Source: Dysgonamonadaceae bacterium (GTDB taxonomy: Bacteria; Bacteroidota; Bacteroidia; Bacteroidales; Azobacteroidaceae). Taken from it: a DNA stretch of 64,000 nucleotides. A model generated the notes under the pieces. That model searched no databases. It saw nothing but the letters and a program-made list of their open reading frames with translations, and had not been told where the DNA came from. The position numbers and the translations under genes are program-made. Where the stretch lies: assembly GCA_031289145.1 (NCBI GenBank), contig JAITQA010000029.1:1-64000 (forward strand). The letters are read 5' to 3'. This document shows, piece after piece, positions 52,040 to 60,450 of this stretch (positions are counted from its first letter, which is position 1; every line of letters begins with the position of its first letter).

Positions 52040-53203
52040 ATGCGGTTAAGGCGATTAAAGTATATCTTCAATAATGTCATCTGCTTTATAGAAAAGCGGA
52101 AAGCGCTTTCCGTTTTGCTGTTAGTTGTTTTTGCGTGCATTTTGCGGTTGCCTTTTTTTGATTATGAATCCGTAGATTATAAATTATCCCTATCCCCATG
52201 GTATGATTTTATAGCAAACCATGGCGGTTGGCATAGCTGGGAAAGCTGTTTTCACAATTACCAGATGCCTTATATTTATTTGCTGACTCTTTTCGTTTAC
52301 TTACCTATTCAAAAATTGTACGCCATCAAATTATTATCCTTAATCTTTGATTTTGCGGCCGCTTTTTTCGTTTATAAAATTGTCGGAATAAAATATAAAA
52401 ATAAATTTGGAATCCCATTCTTAGCTGCGGTGGGGTTTCTGTTTGCACCCACAATTTGGCTAAACAGCTCAGCATGGGGACAATGTGATGTTATTTACAC
52501 AACATTTCTGCTTGTATCTTGCTATTATTGCTTGCAGGAAAAATATTTTCGTACATTCTTGTTTTTTGGAATTGCTTTTACATTCAAAGCGCAAGCCGCT
52601 TTTTTCGCACCGGTACTGTTTATTTTATGGTATAACAAAAAGTTTAGTCTGTTGTATTTTTTGATTATTCCCGGTATTTATCTTATCGCTGTTTTACCTG
52701 CTTTCTTTGCCGGAAGAGGCTTGTTGGATTTATTAACGATATATATATGGCAATCAGAAACTTACGAAGATTTAAATAAAAATGCACCAAATATATATGC
52801 TTTTATTTCGAATCGATACTATGATACCATTTTGCTTCCTTGTCTGATTTTAGCCTTTGCATTTATGTGGTTGGCTATTTACTTTATTATCAAGAAAAAT
52901 AGAAATATCTCCAATGAAAAATGGATAGAAATAATCGTATTTTTTCTATTATTTCTACCCTATATTTTGCCTAAGATGCACGATCGGTTTTTTTATCCGG
53001 CAGATACTTTTTCCATCATCTATGCCTTCTATTTTGTTAAAAGGTATTATATCGCACCCCTCACAATAGGCGGCTCTTTGCTGGTATATCCAGCCTTGAT
53101 CAGCTTCCCATTTGAGTATGGAGCAGTACTGACCTCTTATGCCTTATTTTTTATGCTCGTTTTTGTTTTTAGGAGAACCGGTAAAAACAAAAACTATTCC
53201 TGA
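52040..53203 (+). CDS. Gpi18-like GT-C family mannosyltransferase
   Basis: 387 residues with about ten hydrophobic segments. Early acidic loop FDYESVDYKLSLSPWYDFI and the block WLNSSAWGQCDVIYTTFLLVSCYY resemble the COG5542 (Gpi18-like) / polyprenol-sugar-dependent GT-C enzymes; LPYILPKMHDRFFYPADTFS is another family-like loop. It would transfer a sugar from a lipid-linked donor on the periplasmic face. Start 52040 is chosen because the promoter lies between it and the open-frame start at 51929. It is not part of the PUL 2 transcript. Confidence 0.72.
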   Translation: MRLRRLKYIFNNVICFIEKRKALSVLLLVVFACILRLPFFDYESVDYKLSLSPWYDFIANHGGWHSWESCFHNYQMPYIYLLTLFVYLPIQKLYAIKLLSLIFDFAAAFFVYKIVGIKYKNKFGIPFLAAVGFLFAPTIWLNSSAWGQCDVIYTTFLLVSCYYCLQEKYFRTFLFFGIAFTFKAQAAFFAPVLFILWYNKKFSLLYFLIIPGIYLIAVLPAFFAGRGLLDLLTIYIWQSETYEDLNKNAPNIYAFISNRYYDTILLPCLILAFAFMWLAIYFIIKKNRNISNEKWIEIIVFFLLFLPYILPKMHDRFFYPADTFSIIYAFYFVKRYYIAPLTIGGSLLVYPALISFPFEYGAVLTSYALFFMLVFVFRRTGKNKNYS

Positions 53204-53767
53204 TTATTTCATTACGACCGAATAATCATACTTCATTTTGAATTTTTCTTCTTTTGTCGTCGAACTTGCTTTTACTTTTCCTGTGAAAACAACATCCGCA
53301 TCTAAGGAAAAAGTCAATGTTTTGTTCGCCTTCAAGTATTTTGCAGAAGAAGGAGCTACAGTTATCCTGGCATTACTTATTTCATCATAAGACGAACTAT
53401 ACCAACTATTTATATATGAAGGAACAATAGACCTGCTAAATGAAAAGCCTTTTATATCGAATGTATACCCTGTATTATCCGACGTGTTTTTAAAGTTGGT
53501 AAGAATATCTCCCTCAATCAAATCGAATTGAGTAGTTTCAAGCGTCAAGACGCTTTCTTTAGCAGCAAATCCTACTAATTTAACCTCCGTATCGGCTGTG
53601 ATGTTATCACGCTTCACATCAATTGTGGAAAAAATACAATGTCCGACAAACTCTTTACCCCTCAATGGAGATAAATCATACATTGTATAATCCGGATCGT
53701 CACTGCCGCACGAAAAAGAAATGGCGGCCATAAAAGTAATGAATAAAATTTTGTTTAAAGTTTTCAT
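53204..53767 (-). CDS. Small lipoprotein of unknown function
   Basis: 187 residues with lipobox ISFSCGSDD. Beta-rich, with a calycin-like feel (LSPLRGKEFVGHCIFSTID..., NARITVAPSSAKYLKANKTLTFSLDADVVFTGKV, ending MKYDYSVVMK), but I cannot place it in a named family. Convergent with the mannosyltransferase gene with no gap; 136 bp downstream of the ribosomal protein cluster. Confidence 0.65.
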   Translation of the reverse strand: MKTLNKILFITFMAAISFSCGSDDPDYTMYDLSPLRGKEFVGHCIFSTIDVKRDNITADTEVKLVGFAAKESVLTLETTQFDLIEGDILTNFKNTSDNTGYTFDIKGFSFSRSIVPSYINSWYSSSYDEISNARITVAPSSAKYLKANKTLTFSLDADVVFTGKVKASSTTKEEKFKMKYDYSVVMK

Positions 53768-53903
53768 AGGTCTACATATTTATTTTTTGTTTATTATTTA
53801 TTTGGCTATCAGCACGCCAGCTTGTGCTACAAGGAACAACAACCGGAACAAGAAGTAAAACAGACTCCTTTGCTCCGGTTTTTCTACAGTTTTATAAGAA
53901 GAT

Positions 53904-54059
53904 TCACTTACTGAAGTAGTCTTTTACTGCTTCATTCGGGATCATTTCTTCTTTGAAAACGTATGCGCCTGTTTTAGGCGATTTGATCATTTTAATCACC
54001 TTTGAATAAGAACGTCCTTCCGATTTCTCGCGGTATCCCGCAACGGTTTTCTTTGCCAT
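53904..54059 (-). CDS. DUF4295 family small protein
   Basis: 51 residues, MAKKTVAGYREKSEGRSYSK at the start and NEAVKDYFSK at the end. Matches the short basic DUF4295 protein encoded after rpmG in Bacteroidales; likely ribosome associated, but its function is not known. Nine bp separate it from the rpmG stop. Confidence 0.88.
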   Translation of the reverse strand: MAKKTVAGYREKSEGRSYSKVIKMIKSPKTGAYVFKEEMIPNEAVKDYFSK

Positions 54060-54068
54060 GACTTACAA

Positions 54069-54257
54069 TTATTTAATTTCTTTATGAACAGTTACTCTTT
54101 TCAGAATCGGATTGTACTTTTTGATTTCCAATCTACCGGTAGTATTTTTTCTGTTTTTTGTAGTGATGTAGCGGGAAGTTCCGGGCATCCCACTTTCTTT
54201 GTGCTCAGTACATTCCAGAATTACCTGAACCCTGTTTCCTTTTGCTTTCTTTGCCAT
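54069..54257 (-). CDS. rpmG: 50S ribosomal protein L33
   Basis: 62 residues: [20 protein letters not shown]..., [21 protein letters not shown], ending in KEIK. Lacks the CxxC zinc pairs, so it is the zinc-free form. Between rpmB and the DUF4295 gene in one operon. Confidence 0.96.
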   Translation of the reverse strand: MAKKAKGNRVQVILECTEHKESGMPGTSRYITTKNRKNTTGRLEIKKYNPILKRVTVHKEIK

Positions 54258-54278
54258 ATTTTCAGGTCTCCTATTTAT

Positions 54279-54518
54279 TTATAAGTTAATATACCCTTTT
54301 ACGGCCGCTTTTTTAAGTGCGGCGTCTAATCCTATCTTATTGATAGTGCGCAAGCCATTGGCGGAAACATTGAGGTCTATCCAACAATCTTCCTCTACCC
54401 AATAGAATTTCTTTGTAAACAAGTTCACATCAAATTTTCTTTTTGTCCTGAGATTTGAATGTGCAACATTGTTGCCTACCATTGCTTTCTTTCCGGTAAT
54501 TTGACAAATTTTCGACAT
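54279..54518 (-). CDS. rpmB: 50S ribosomal protein L28
   Basis: 79 residues: [56 protein letters not shown]. Complete length. First gene of the small ribosomal operon; preceded by a near-consensus promoter. Confidence 0.97.
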   Translation of the reverse strand: MSKICQITGKKAMVGNNVAHSNLRTKRKFDVNLFTKKFYWVEEDCWIDLNVSANGLRTINKIGLDAALKKAAVKGYINL

Positions 54519-54569
54519 TTTATTGTATTCTTTTTATTTTGTTTATCTTCTATTTCAGATTTGAGCGTG

Positions 54570-54601
54570 CAAAGTTAGGGAATATTTTTCGTTTATGCAA
54601 A
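54570..54601 (-). promoter_or_regulatory. Promoter of rpmB-rpmG-DUF4295
   Basis: -7 box TAACTTTG (54570-54577) and -33 TTTG (54598-54601), spacer 20 nt, leader about 45 nt. One of the best promoters in the window. Confidence 0.8.
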
Positions 54602-54617
54602 CTATTTTTTAAAAATT

Positions 54618-54644
54618 GTCGGATAAAAACATTTTTTATCCGAC
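54618..54644 (-). terminator. Terminator after the lrp/asnC gene
   Basis: A 12-bp perfect stem GTCGGATAAAAA/TTTTTATCCGAC with a 3-nt loop, followed on the minus strand by an AT-rich run. It separates the regulator gene from the ribosomal promoter. Confidence 0.7.
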
Positions 54645-54700
54645 CGGTTATAAAACACAATCATGCTTTTCACGTTTTCATACGTGAAGAATTTGTTTTT

Positions 54701-55177
54701 TTATTCTGTTTCCGCTTCCGGATTCAAAGGGATTGGCTTGTGAAAAATCTCAATAAATGAGATTAAGGTTTCTGTACGGGATAAACCCAAAGGCTGTAGT
54801 CTTTTGTGGATTAATTCCAGCAGGTGCTGGTTGTTTCGTGCAAAAACCTTGATGAATAAATCATATTGCCCTGTTGTAAAGTGACACTCAACCACTTCCG
54901 GTATTTCACGCAATTTCTCTACTACATAGTTGAAATTACCCGGATCTATTAAAAATAAACCCATATAAGCGGCTGTTTCATAACCTATTTTGTCATGGTC
55001 AAGCAAAAATTCGGAACCTTTGATGATTCCCTGTGCAGTCAGTTTTTGAACCCGTTGGTGAATAGCAGCTCCGGAAACATTGCAAGCACGCGCAACCTCC
55101 AAAAATGGGATTCGGGCGTTATTCACGATCATTTCCAGAATTTTTCTGTCTAATTTGTCTAACTGATATTGTCTCAT
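54701..55177 (-). CDS. Lrp/AsnC family transcriptional regulator
   Basis: 158 residues. N-terminal winged HTH (LDKLDRKILEMIVNNARIPFLEVARACNVSGAAIHQRVQKLTA) and a C-terminal RAM/AsnC ligand domain (ETAAYMGLFLIDPGN, VVECHFTTGQYDLFIKVFARN). Such regulators sense amino acids and form octamers. The ATG at 55177 is preferred over an upstream TTG; a palindrome overlaps the start and suggests self-control. 34 bp after the S41 protease gene. Confidence 0.94.
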   Translation of the reverse strand: MRQYQLDKLDRKILEMIVNNARIPFLEVARACNVSGAAIHQRVQKLTAQGIIKGSEFLLDHDKIGYETAAYMGLFLIDPGNFNYVVEKLREIPEVVECHFTTGQYDLFIKVFARNNQHLLELIHKRLQPLGLSRTETLISFIEIFHKPIPLNPEAETE

Positions 55178-55181
55178 GGTA

Positions 55182-55198
55182 TGCAAATTATATTTGCA
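55182..55198. promoter_or_regulatory. Candidate operator at the lrp/asnC start
   Basis: TGCAAAT (55182-55188), 3-nt centre, ATTTGCA (55192-55198): a perfect palindrome 5 bp before the ATG. Lrp-family genes are typically autoregulated, so this is a plausible own-operator. Confidence 0.5.
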
Positions 55199-55219
55199 AC
55201 AAATATATGAAAAAATTTG

Positions 55220-56887
55220 TCATTGAAGACCTTTTCTCAGCAGTTTATTGTATTTTTCCGGATCTTTGACAATTTCTATTGCTTTTTTCAAGGCATCATT
55301 GTAGATGTCGCTGTTGTTGGAAAAACGGTAATAGTCATTTTCATCAAAAATATCCCGGACGACACTCGTTTTGATTTGGAATTGAAGGAGTGGTTTGGAT
55401 ATTTCCAAGTCCTTTAATTGTTCCTCAGTAAGTTTATATGTTTTCTCTTTCAATTCTTCCGCTTTTTCTTTTTTATATGCCTCCATCAAATCGGCTATCA
55501 TCTTATCGGAAACGGTAAAATTCTTTTCGAATGTAGCGATATCGGGATATTGCTTTCGGTAACTATTGCGATTTTCGTCTACCAAACTTCGGGCATATTT
55601 AAGCACCGTTCCTTTTCCCCATAATTCATCATAGTACAGCGTCGTATGGGATGCTTTGTACTGCCAGCTTGTGGAATCATTGTTTATCGGAACAAAGTAA
55701 TCGGGCATAATTCCACCTCCGCCATATACAATTCTCTTTTCAACCAAAGTACTGTATTTCAATGAATCAGGGAAATGAATACTGTCGGCTGACAACATTT
55801 CTCCTCTGTTGTACCTGTCAATGAGTTCTTTGTTATACGATTTCACGTCTACCCCTTCGTAGGGTTTCTGGATAGAGCGTCCGCTTGGCGTATAATAGCG
55901 GGCGGTTGTCAATCGGATGACCGAGCCGTCGGGTAGCGGAACCGGCCTTTGTACCAATCCTTTCCCGAATGTTTTTCGGCCGACGATAATTCCGCGGTCC
56001 CAATCCTGAACAGCTCCGGAAACGATTTCACTGGCTGAAGCCGAATATTCGTCAACCAAAATAATCAAGCGTCCGTCGCCGAAAGAGCCATTGTAAGTGG
56101 CTTTTGCTTCTTCTCTTCTTTGGTGAGCGCCTTCCATATACATGATCAGGTCGTCTCGTTTCAGAAATTCATTGGCAATCCGGATGGCTGATTCCAATAT
56201 TCCACCCCCATTTTGTTGCAAGTCAAGAATGAGATTTTTCATTCCCTGCGCCTGTAATTTTACCAAGGCTTCCTTGAATTCGGCATGGGAAGTAGTAGCA
56301 AACTGGCTCAATAAAATATAACCGGTTTCATTGTCAATCATATAGGCTGATTTCAAACTGTGAATGGGAATTTTATCGCGGACAATGTTAAAACTAAGCA
56401 GTTCGGGATAATTTCTCCGGAGTATTTTTACATTGACAGATGTTCCTTTAGGCCCTTTCAGCATGGATACGACTTCCGTACTTGCTTTTTTGACGCCTGC
56501 AATCAGCGTGTCATTTACTTTGATAATTTTATCTCCGGCCATAATTCCGATTTTTTCGGAGGGGCCGCCTGCAACTACCTGTATGATATACAATGTGTCT
56601 GTCATCATATTGAATTGGACGCCAATACCGTCGAAATTGCCTTGCAAAGGTTCGTTGGCTTCCTGTACATCTTTCGCGGAGAGGTAAGTCGAATGGGGGT
56701 CTAATTTTTCCAACAGGCCGACAATAGCATCTTCTGCTAATTTATCGGAATTTATTGTATCGACGTACAAACCTTTTATTGCCGACAATGCATATTCTAC
56801 TTTAGAGATGGCATTCCGGCGTCCCTGCCCATAAGAACAGGAATACAAACTTATTAACAGAGTGCATGTGAAAACCAATTGTTTCAT
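55220..56887 (-). CDS. S41 family C-terminal processing peptidase
   Basis: 555 residues from the ATG at 56887, which starts the lipoprotein-like signal MKQLVFTCTLLISLYSCSYGQ; an ATG at 56920 lies inside coaD. PDZ domain (GIGVQFNMMTDTLYIIQVVAGGP... KIIKVNDTLIAG), then the serine-lysine protease core: VDEYSASASEIVSGAVQDW (Ser, about 280) and GRKTFGKGLVQ (Lys, about 304). Periplasmic or surface protein quality-control protease. In a chain with coaD, parE and the acetyltransferase gene. Confidence 0.94.
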   Translation of the reverse strand: MKQLVFTCTLLISLYSCSYGQGRRNAISKVEYALSAIKGLYVDTINSDKLAEDAIVGLLEKLDPHSTYLSAKDVQEANEPLQGNFDGIGVQFNMMTDTLYIIQVVAGGPSEKIGIMAGDKIIKVNDTLIAGVKKASTEVVSMLKGPKGTSVNVKILRRNYPELLSFNIVRDKIPIHSLKSAYMIDNETGYILLSQFATTSHAEFKEALVKLQAQGMKNLILDLQQNGGGILESAIRIANEFLKRDDLIMYMEGAHQRREEAKATYNGSFGDGRLIILVDEYSASASEIVSGAVQDWDRGIIVGRKTFGKGLVQRPVPLPDGSVIRLTTARYYTPSGRSIQKPYEGVDVKSYNKELIDRYNRGEMLSADSIHFPDSLKYSTLVEKRIVYGGGGIMPDYFVPINNDSTSWQYKASHTTLYYDELWGKGTVLKYARSLVDENRNSYRKQYPDIATFEKNFTVSDKMIADLMEAYKKEKAEELKEKTYKLTEEQLKDLEISKPLLQFQIKTSVVRDIFDENDYYRFSNNSDIYNDALKKAIEIVKDPEKYNKLLRKGLQ

Positions 56888-56906
56888 AAATTCGATTATT
56901 GTAAAA

Positions 56907-57404
56907 TTATTTTTCTTCATTTGTAATGTATTCTTCTATGTGTAAATTAGATGGGACAAAACCGGAAACAGGCTTTCCGTATATCAGCAATTCCCTGACA
57001 ATAGAAGAACTGATATGGGTGTATGTCGGTTCCGTAAATAAAACGAAAGTTTCAATTCCTGAAATTTCACGATTGACGTCTGCAATATTTTTCTCATACT
57101 CAAAATCGTTTACCGACCGGATACCGCGCAAAATAAATTGTGCGCCCACTTCTTCCGCAAAATCTACGGTAGCCCCCATATATGGTTTGACTTGAATTCT
57201 TGCATTGGGTTTAAAGAGTCCGGAAATCATGTCGATTCTTTGTTCCAAGGAGAAAAAAGTTTTTTTCTCTAAGTTTACGCCAATAGCGATAATGATTTCA
57301 TCCACTAAATTTAACCCTCTCTCTACCAACGACAAATGACCGTTTGTAAAAGGGTCGAAAGTGCCGGGGAAGAGGGCAATTTTAGGAGCGCCGACTTTAT
57401 ACAT
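56907..57404 (-). CDS. coaD: Phosphopantetheine adenylyltransferase
   Basis: 165 residues. Catalyses the penultimate step of coenzyme A synthesis. Nucleotidyltransferase motif [14 protein letters not shown] near the start and [11 protein letters not shown] near the end, [20 protein letters not shown] in between. Its start overlaps the parE stop by 8 bp. Confidence 0.97.
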   Translation of the reverse strand: MYKVGAPKIALFPGTFDPFTNGHLSLVERGLNLVDEIIIAIGVNLEKKTFFSLEQRIDMISGLFKPNARIQVKPYMGATVDFAEEVGAQFILRGIRSVNDFEYEKNIADVNREISGIETFVLFTEPTYTHISSSIVRELLIYGKPVSGFVPSNLHIEEYITNEEK

Positions 57405-59259
57405 CTTCTTCCACCATTAGATTGTTAATAATGAAATTTTGTCTTTCCATCGTATTTTTCCCCATATAAAATTCCAACATTTCCTTAACCGCATCTTGCT
57501 TACGCATGTTTACCAGGTCTAAACGTATATCTTTACCAATAAAATGTTTGAATTCCGATGGAGAAATTTCACCCAAGCCTTTGAATCTGGTAATTTCCGG
57601 ATTAGGGCCTAATTTTCCGATGGCTCTCTGTCGTTCTTCGTCGGAATAGCAGTAAGTAGTTTCTTTTTTATTTCTCACCCGGAAAAGCGGGGTTTGAAGG
57701 ATGAAAACATGGTTGTTTTTGATTAAATCGGGAAAAAATTGCAGGAAAAAAGTAATAATCAGCAAGCGGATGTGCATACCGTCGACATCCGCGTCGGTAG
57801 CGATAATCACCTTGTTGTACCGTAAATCTTCCAGGCTTTCTTCAATATTCAATGCGGCTTGCAGCAAATTAAATTCTTCGTTTTTGTAAACAATCTGCTT
57901 GGTTTCGCCGAAAGTATTCAAGGGCTTACCCCTGAGACTGAAGACTGCCTGATAGTTCGGGTCCCGACTTTGCGTGATTGAGCCGCTGGCAGAATCTCCT
58001 TCCGTGATAAAGATGCAAGTTTCTTCGAGATTTTCTCCTTTTATATCATTATAATGCAAGCGGCAATCCCGTAGTTTTTTGTTATGCAGACTGGATTTTT
58101 TGGCTCTTTCTCTGGCTAATTTTGTAACGCCGGCAATTGCTTTTCGTTCCTTTTCCGATTCGAGGATTTTTTTGAGCAGGGCATCTGTCGTATCCGGATT
58201 TTTATGCAGGTAATTGTCCAATTCTTTTTTGACAAAATCGCCGATAAATTTGGCTACGGTCGGTCCTTCCGGCCCAATATCTTTAGAACCTAATTTTGTT
58301 TTTGTCTGGGATTCGAAAATCGGTTCTTCTACCTTGATGGCGACAGCGGCAATAATGCCCGAACGGATATCGGAATATTCAAAACTTTTGGAATAGTATT
58401 CCTTGATTACCCGCGAAACGGTTTCTTTGAAAGCCGATAAATGTGTTCCTCCCTGGGTCGTAAACTGCCCGTTTACAAACGAATAGTATTCTTCGCTATA
58501 TTGATTGGCATGTGTAATCGCAATCTCTATATCCTGGCTACGCAAATGAATAATCGGATAAAGGGATTCGGATGTCATGTATTCGTTCAACAAATCGACT
58601 AAGCCGTTTTTCGAATGGAATTTTTTTCCATTGAAATTGATTGTTAAACCGGAATTAAGGAATACATAATTTTTCAACAAAGGCTCTACAAATTCATCTC
58701 TGTAATGATAGCCCTCGAAAATTTTTTCATCCGGAATAAAATTGACCAATGTTCCGTTGCTTTGTGTTGTCGGTGAAACAAGCGAATCTTCGGTAATATG
58801 CGCTTGATTATACGCTACGGATTTGGTTTCTCCATCACGGAAACTCTGTACCAACATATAGGCAGAGAGTGCATTGACGGCTTTGATTCCCACGCCGTTC
58901 AAGCCTACGGATTTTTTGAAAGCTTTTGAATCGTATTTACCGCCCGTATTCATTTTGGACGAAACGTCCGCTACTTTACCGAGCGGAATTCCGCGACCGT
59001 AGTCGCGAACAGTTACCACGCCATTGTCAATGGTGATATCGACCGATTTGCCGTAGCCCATCATGTACTCGTCGATGGCATTGTCGAGCACCTCTTTTAA
59101 GAGCACGTAAATACCATCATCGGCATAAGTTCCGTCTCCAATTTTTCCGATATACATTCCCGGACGACGGCGGATATGCTCCCACCATTCAAGGGTTTGT
59201 ATGTTTTCCTCAATATATGCTATTTCCTGACCTGTACTGTTTATGTTTGTTTCGTTCAT
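57397..59259 (-). CDS. parE: DNA topoisomerase IV subunit B
   Basis: 620 residues, the short Bacteroidetes type. GHKL ATPase motifs [26 protein letters not shown] and [14 protein letters not shown]; Toprim motifs TEGDSASGS and [13 protein letters not shown]. Decatenates replicated chromosomes with ParC, not encoded here. Length and GRGIPLGK favour ParE over GyrB. Start overlaps the previous gene's stop as ATGA. Confidence 0.92.
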   Translation of the reverse strand: MNETNINSTGQEIAYIEENIQTLEWWEHIRRRPGMYIGKIGDGTYADDGIYVLLKEVLDNAIDEYMMGYGKSVDITIDNGVVTVRDYGRGIPLGKVADVSSKMNTGGKYDSKAFKKSVGLNGVGIKAVNALSAYMLVQSFRDGETKSVAYNQAHITEDSLVSPTTQSNGTLVNFIPDEKIFEGYHYRDEFVEPLLKNYVFLNSGLTINFNGKKFHSKNGLVDLLNEYMTSESLYPIIHLRSQDIEIAITHANQYSEEYYSFVNGQFTTQGGTHLSAFKETVSRVIKEYYSKSFEYSDIRSGIIAAVAIKVEEPIFESQTKTKLGSKDIGPEGPTVAKFIGDFVKKELDNYLHKNPDTTDALLKKILESEKERKAIAGVTKLARERAKKSSLHNKKLRDCRLHYNDIKGENLEETCIFITEGDSASGSITQSRDPNYQAVFSLRGKPLNTFGETKQIVYKNEEFNLLQAALNIEESLEDLRYNKVIIATDADVDGMHIRLLIITFFLQFFPDLIKNNHVFILQTPLFRVRNKKETTYCYSDEERQRAIGKLGPNPEITRFKGLGEISPSEFKHFIGKDIRLDLVNMRKQDAVKEMLEFYMGKNTMERQNFIINNLMVEEDV

Positions 59260-60395
59260 TCTGCATCCTTCAATAATTTAATAAATGCACGCCGTGTTTT
59301 GTGGTGTTTCACATCAAAATCCGCCCACTGGGACTGCATTTTGCGATTGATTTCCAATTCGGGATTGGTTTCGGCATATTTGTACCCGACTTTCGATGCA
59401 ATTGGTATCAAATCATAGAAAATCAAGGCATTTACCCCTTTGTTCTGGTATTCCGGAAGTACCCCCATGATGTACAAGTCCAGCAGATTGTTTTTTCCGT
59501 AAAGCGCTTTCAATAAATAAATCCAACCAAAAGGAATCAAGCTCCCTCCGGCTTTTTGCAAGGCTTTCGAAAGGCTGGGCAGGGTGATGGCCAAACCGAC
59601 CACAGCATCATCCGATTCCCGAACAACCAATGTTACCAAGTTCAAACGAAGCATGGGTATGTACATCTTGATATAATACTCTATTTGCTTGTCCGATAAT
59701 TCGGAATAGCCGTATAGCGGACGATAAGCCTCGTTCCACAAATGGAATATCTTTGCGGCATACGGCCATATTTCTTTTGTCCTTTTGAATTTTTTAATTT
59801 TCAAACCGTATTTTTTCAGCACGATTTCCGAAATTCTTCGATGCTTTTCGGGAATCGTTTGGGGAATGGTAACTAAAAATTCATTCCAATCCTGCTCTTT
59901 TGCATAACCTAAATTCCCAATATGTTCCATATAATACGGAAAACTGTAAGTAGTCGCCATGGTGCCTAATTGGTCAAAGCCCCAGACCAACAAACCTTCA
60001 TGGTCCAAGTCGGTGAAACCCAATGGGCCTTGTATCCCATTCATCCCTTTTTCGACCGCCCATTTTTCAACAGCTTCGAACAAGGCGGCAGAAACTTCAT
60101 CGTCGTCGATAAAATCAACAAAACCGAAGCGTGCATATTGCTGATTCCAGGTCTCATTTGCCCTATGATTGATGATACCGGCGATACGACCGACAATTTT
60201 ATCATCCCTATAGGCTAAGTAACAAATGGATTCGCAAAAATCAAAAGCCGGATTCTTATCCTTTCTCAGTGTCATCATCTCATCTCCGATTAATCCGGGA
60301 ACATGGTAAGGGTGTCCTTTATACAACCGGATATTGAACTCAACAAATTTTTTTAATGTCGAATTGTCTGTAACTTCTACTATTTTAATTGCCAT
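59256..60395 (-). CDS. GNAT-like N-acetyltransferase domain protein
   Basis: 379 residues. N-terminal half has [54 protein letters not shown] and [21 protein letters not shown]-terminal half has a GNAT-like [23 protein letters not shown] acetyl-CoA segment. This is a conserved two-lobed Bacteroidetes family; substrate unknown. It is the first gene of the parE-coaD-S41 chain and has its own -7 box. Confidence 0.82.
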   Translation of the reverse strand: MAIKIVEVTDNSTLKKFVEFNIRLYKGHPYHVPGLIGDEMMTLRKDKNPAFDFCESICYLAYRDDKIVGRIAGIINHRANETWNQQYARFGFVDFIDDDEVSAALFEAVEKWAVEKGMNGIQGPLGFTDLDHEGLLVWGFDQLGTMATTYSFPYYMEHIGNLGYAKEQDWNEFLVTIPQTIPEKHRRISEIVLKKYGLKIKKFKRTKEIWPYAAKIFHLWNEAYRPLYGYSELSDKQIEYYIKMYIPMLRLNLVTLVVRESDDAVVGLAITLPSLSKALQKAGGSLIPFGWIYLLKALYGKNNLLDLYIMGVLPEYQNKGVNALIFYDLIPIASKVGYKYAETNPELEINRKMQSQWADFDVKHHKTRRAFIKLLKDAE

Positions 60396-60430
60396 CTGTA
60401 AAGTGTGTCAAATGTTATTAGTTTATACTG

Positions 60431-60438
60431 CAAAGATA
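60431..60438 (-). promoter_or_regulatory. -7 box TATCTTTG of the acetyltransferase-parE operon
   Basis: Exact TAnnTTTG on the minus strand, 35 bp before the ATG at 60395 and inside the 55-bp gap after the TldD-like gene; no clear -33. Confidence 0.65.
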
Positions 60439-60450
60439 CATTTTTTTTAT

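Noticed and set aside
53834..53885. Possible terminator AACCGGA/TCCGGTT after the ribosomal cluster
   Set aside because: The stem is short with a long loop, and the T-run faces the wrong way for the minus-strand operon; too weak to list.
57397..59259. Assignment as gyrase subunit B
   Set aside because: The short length, the motif GRGIPLGK and the absence of a GyrB-type insert favour topoisomerase IV subunit B.
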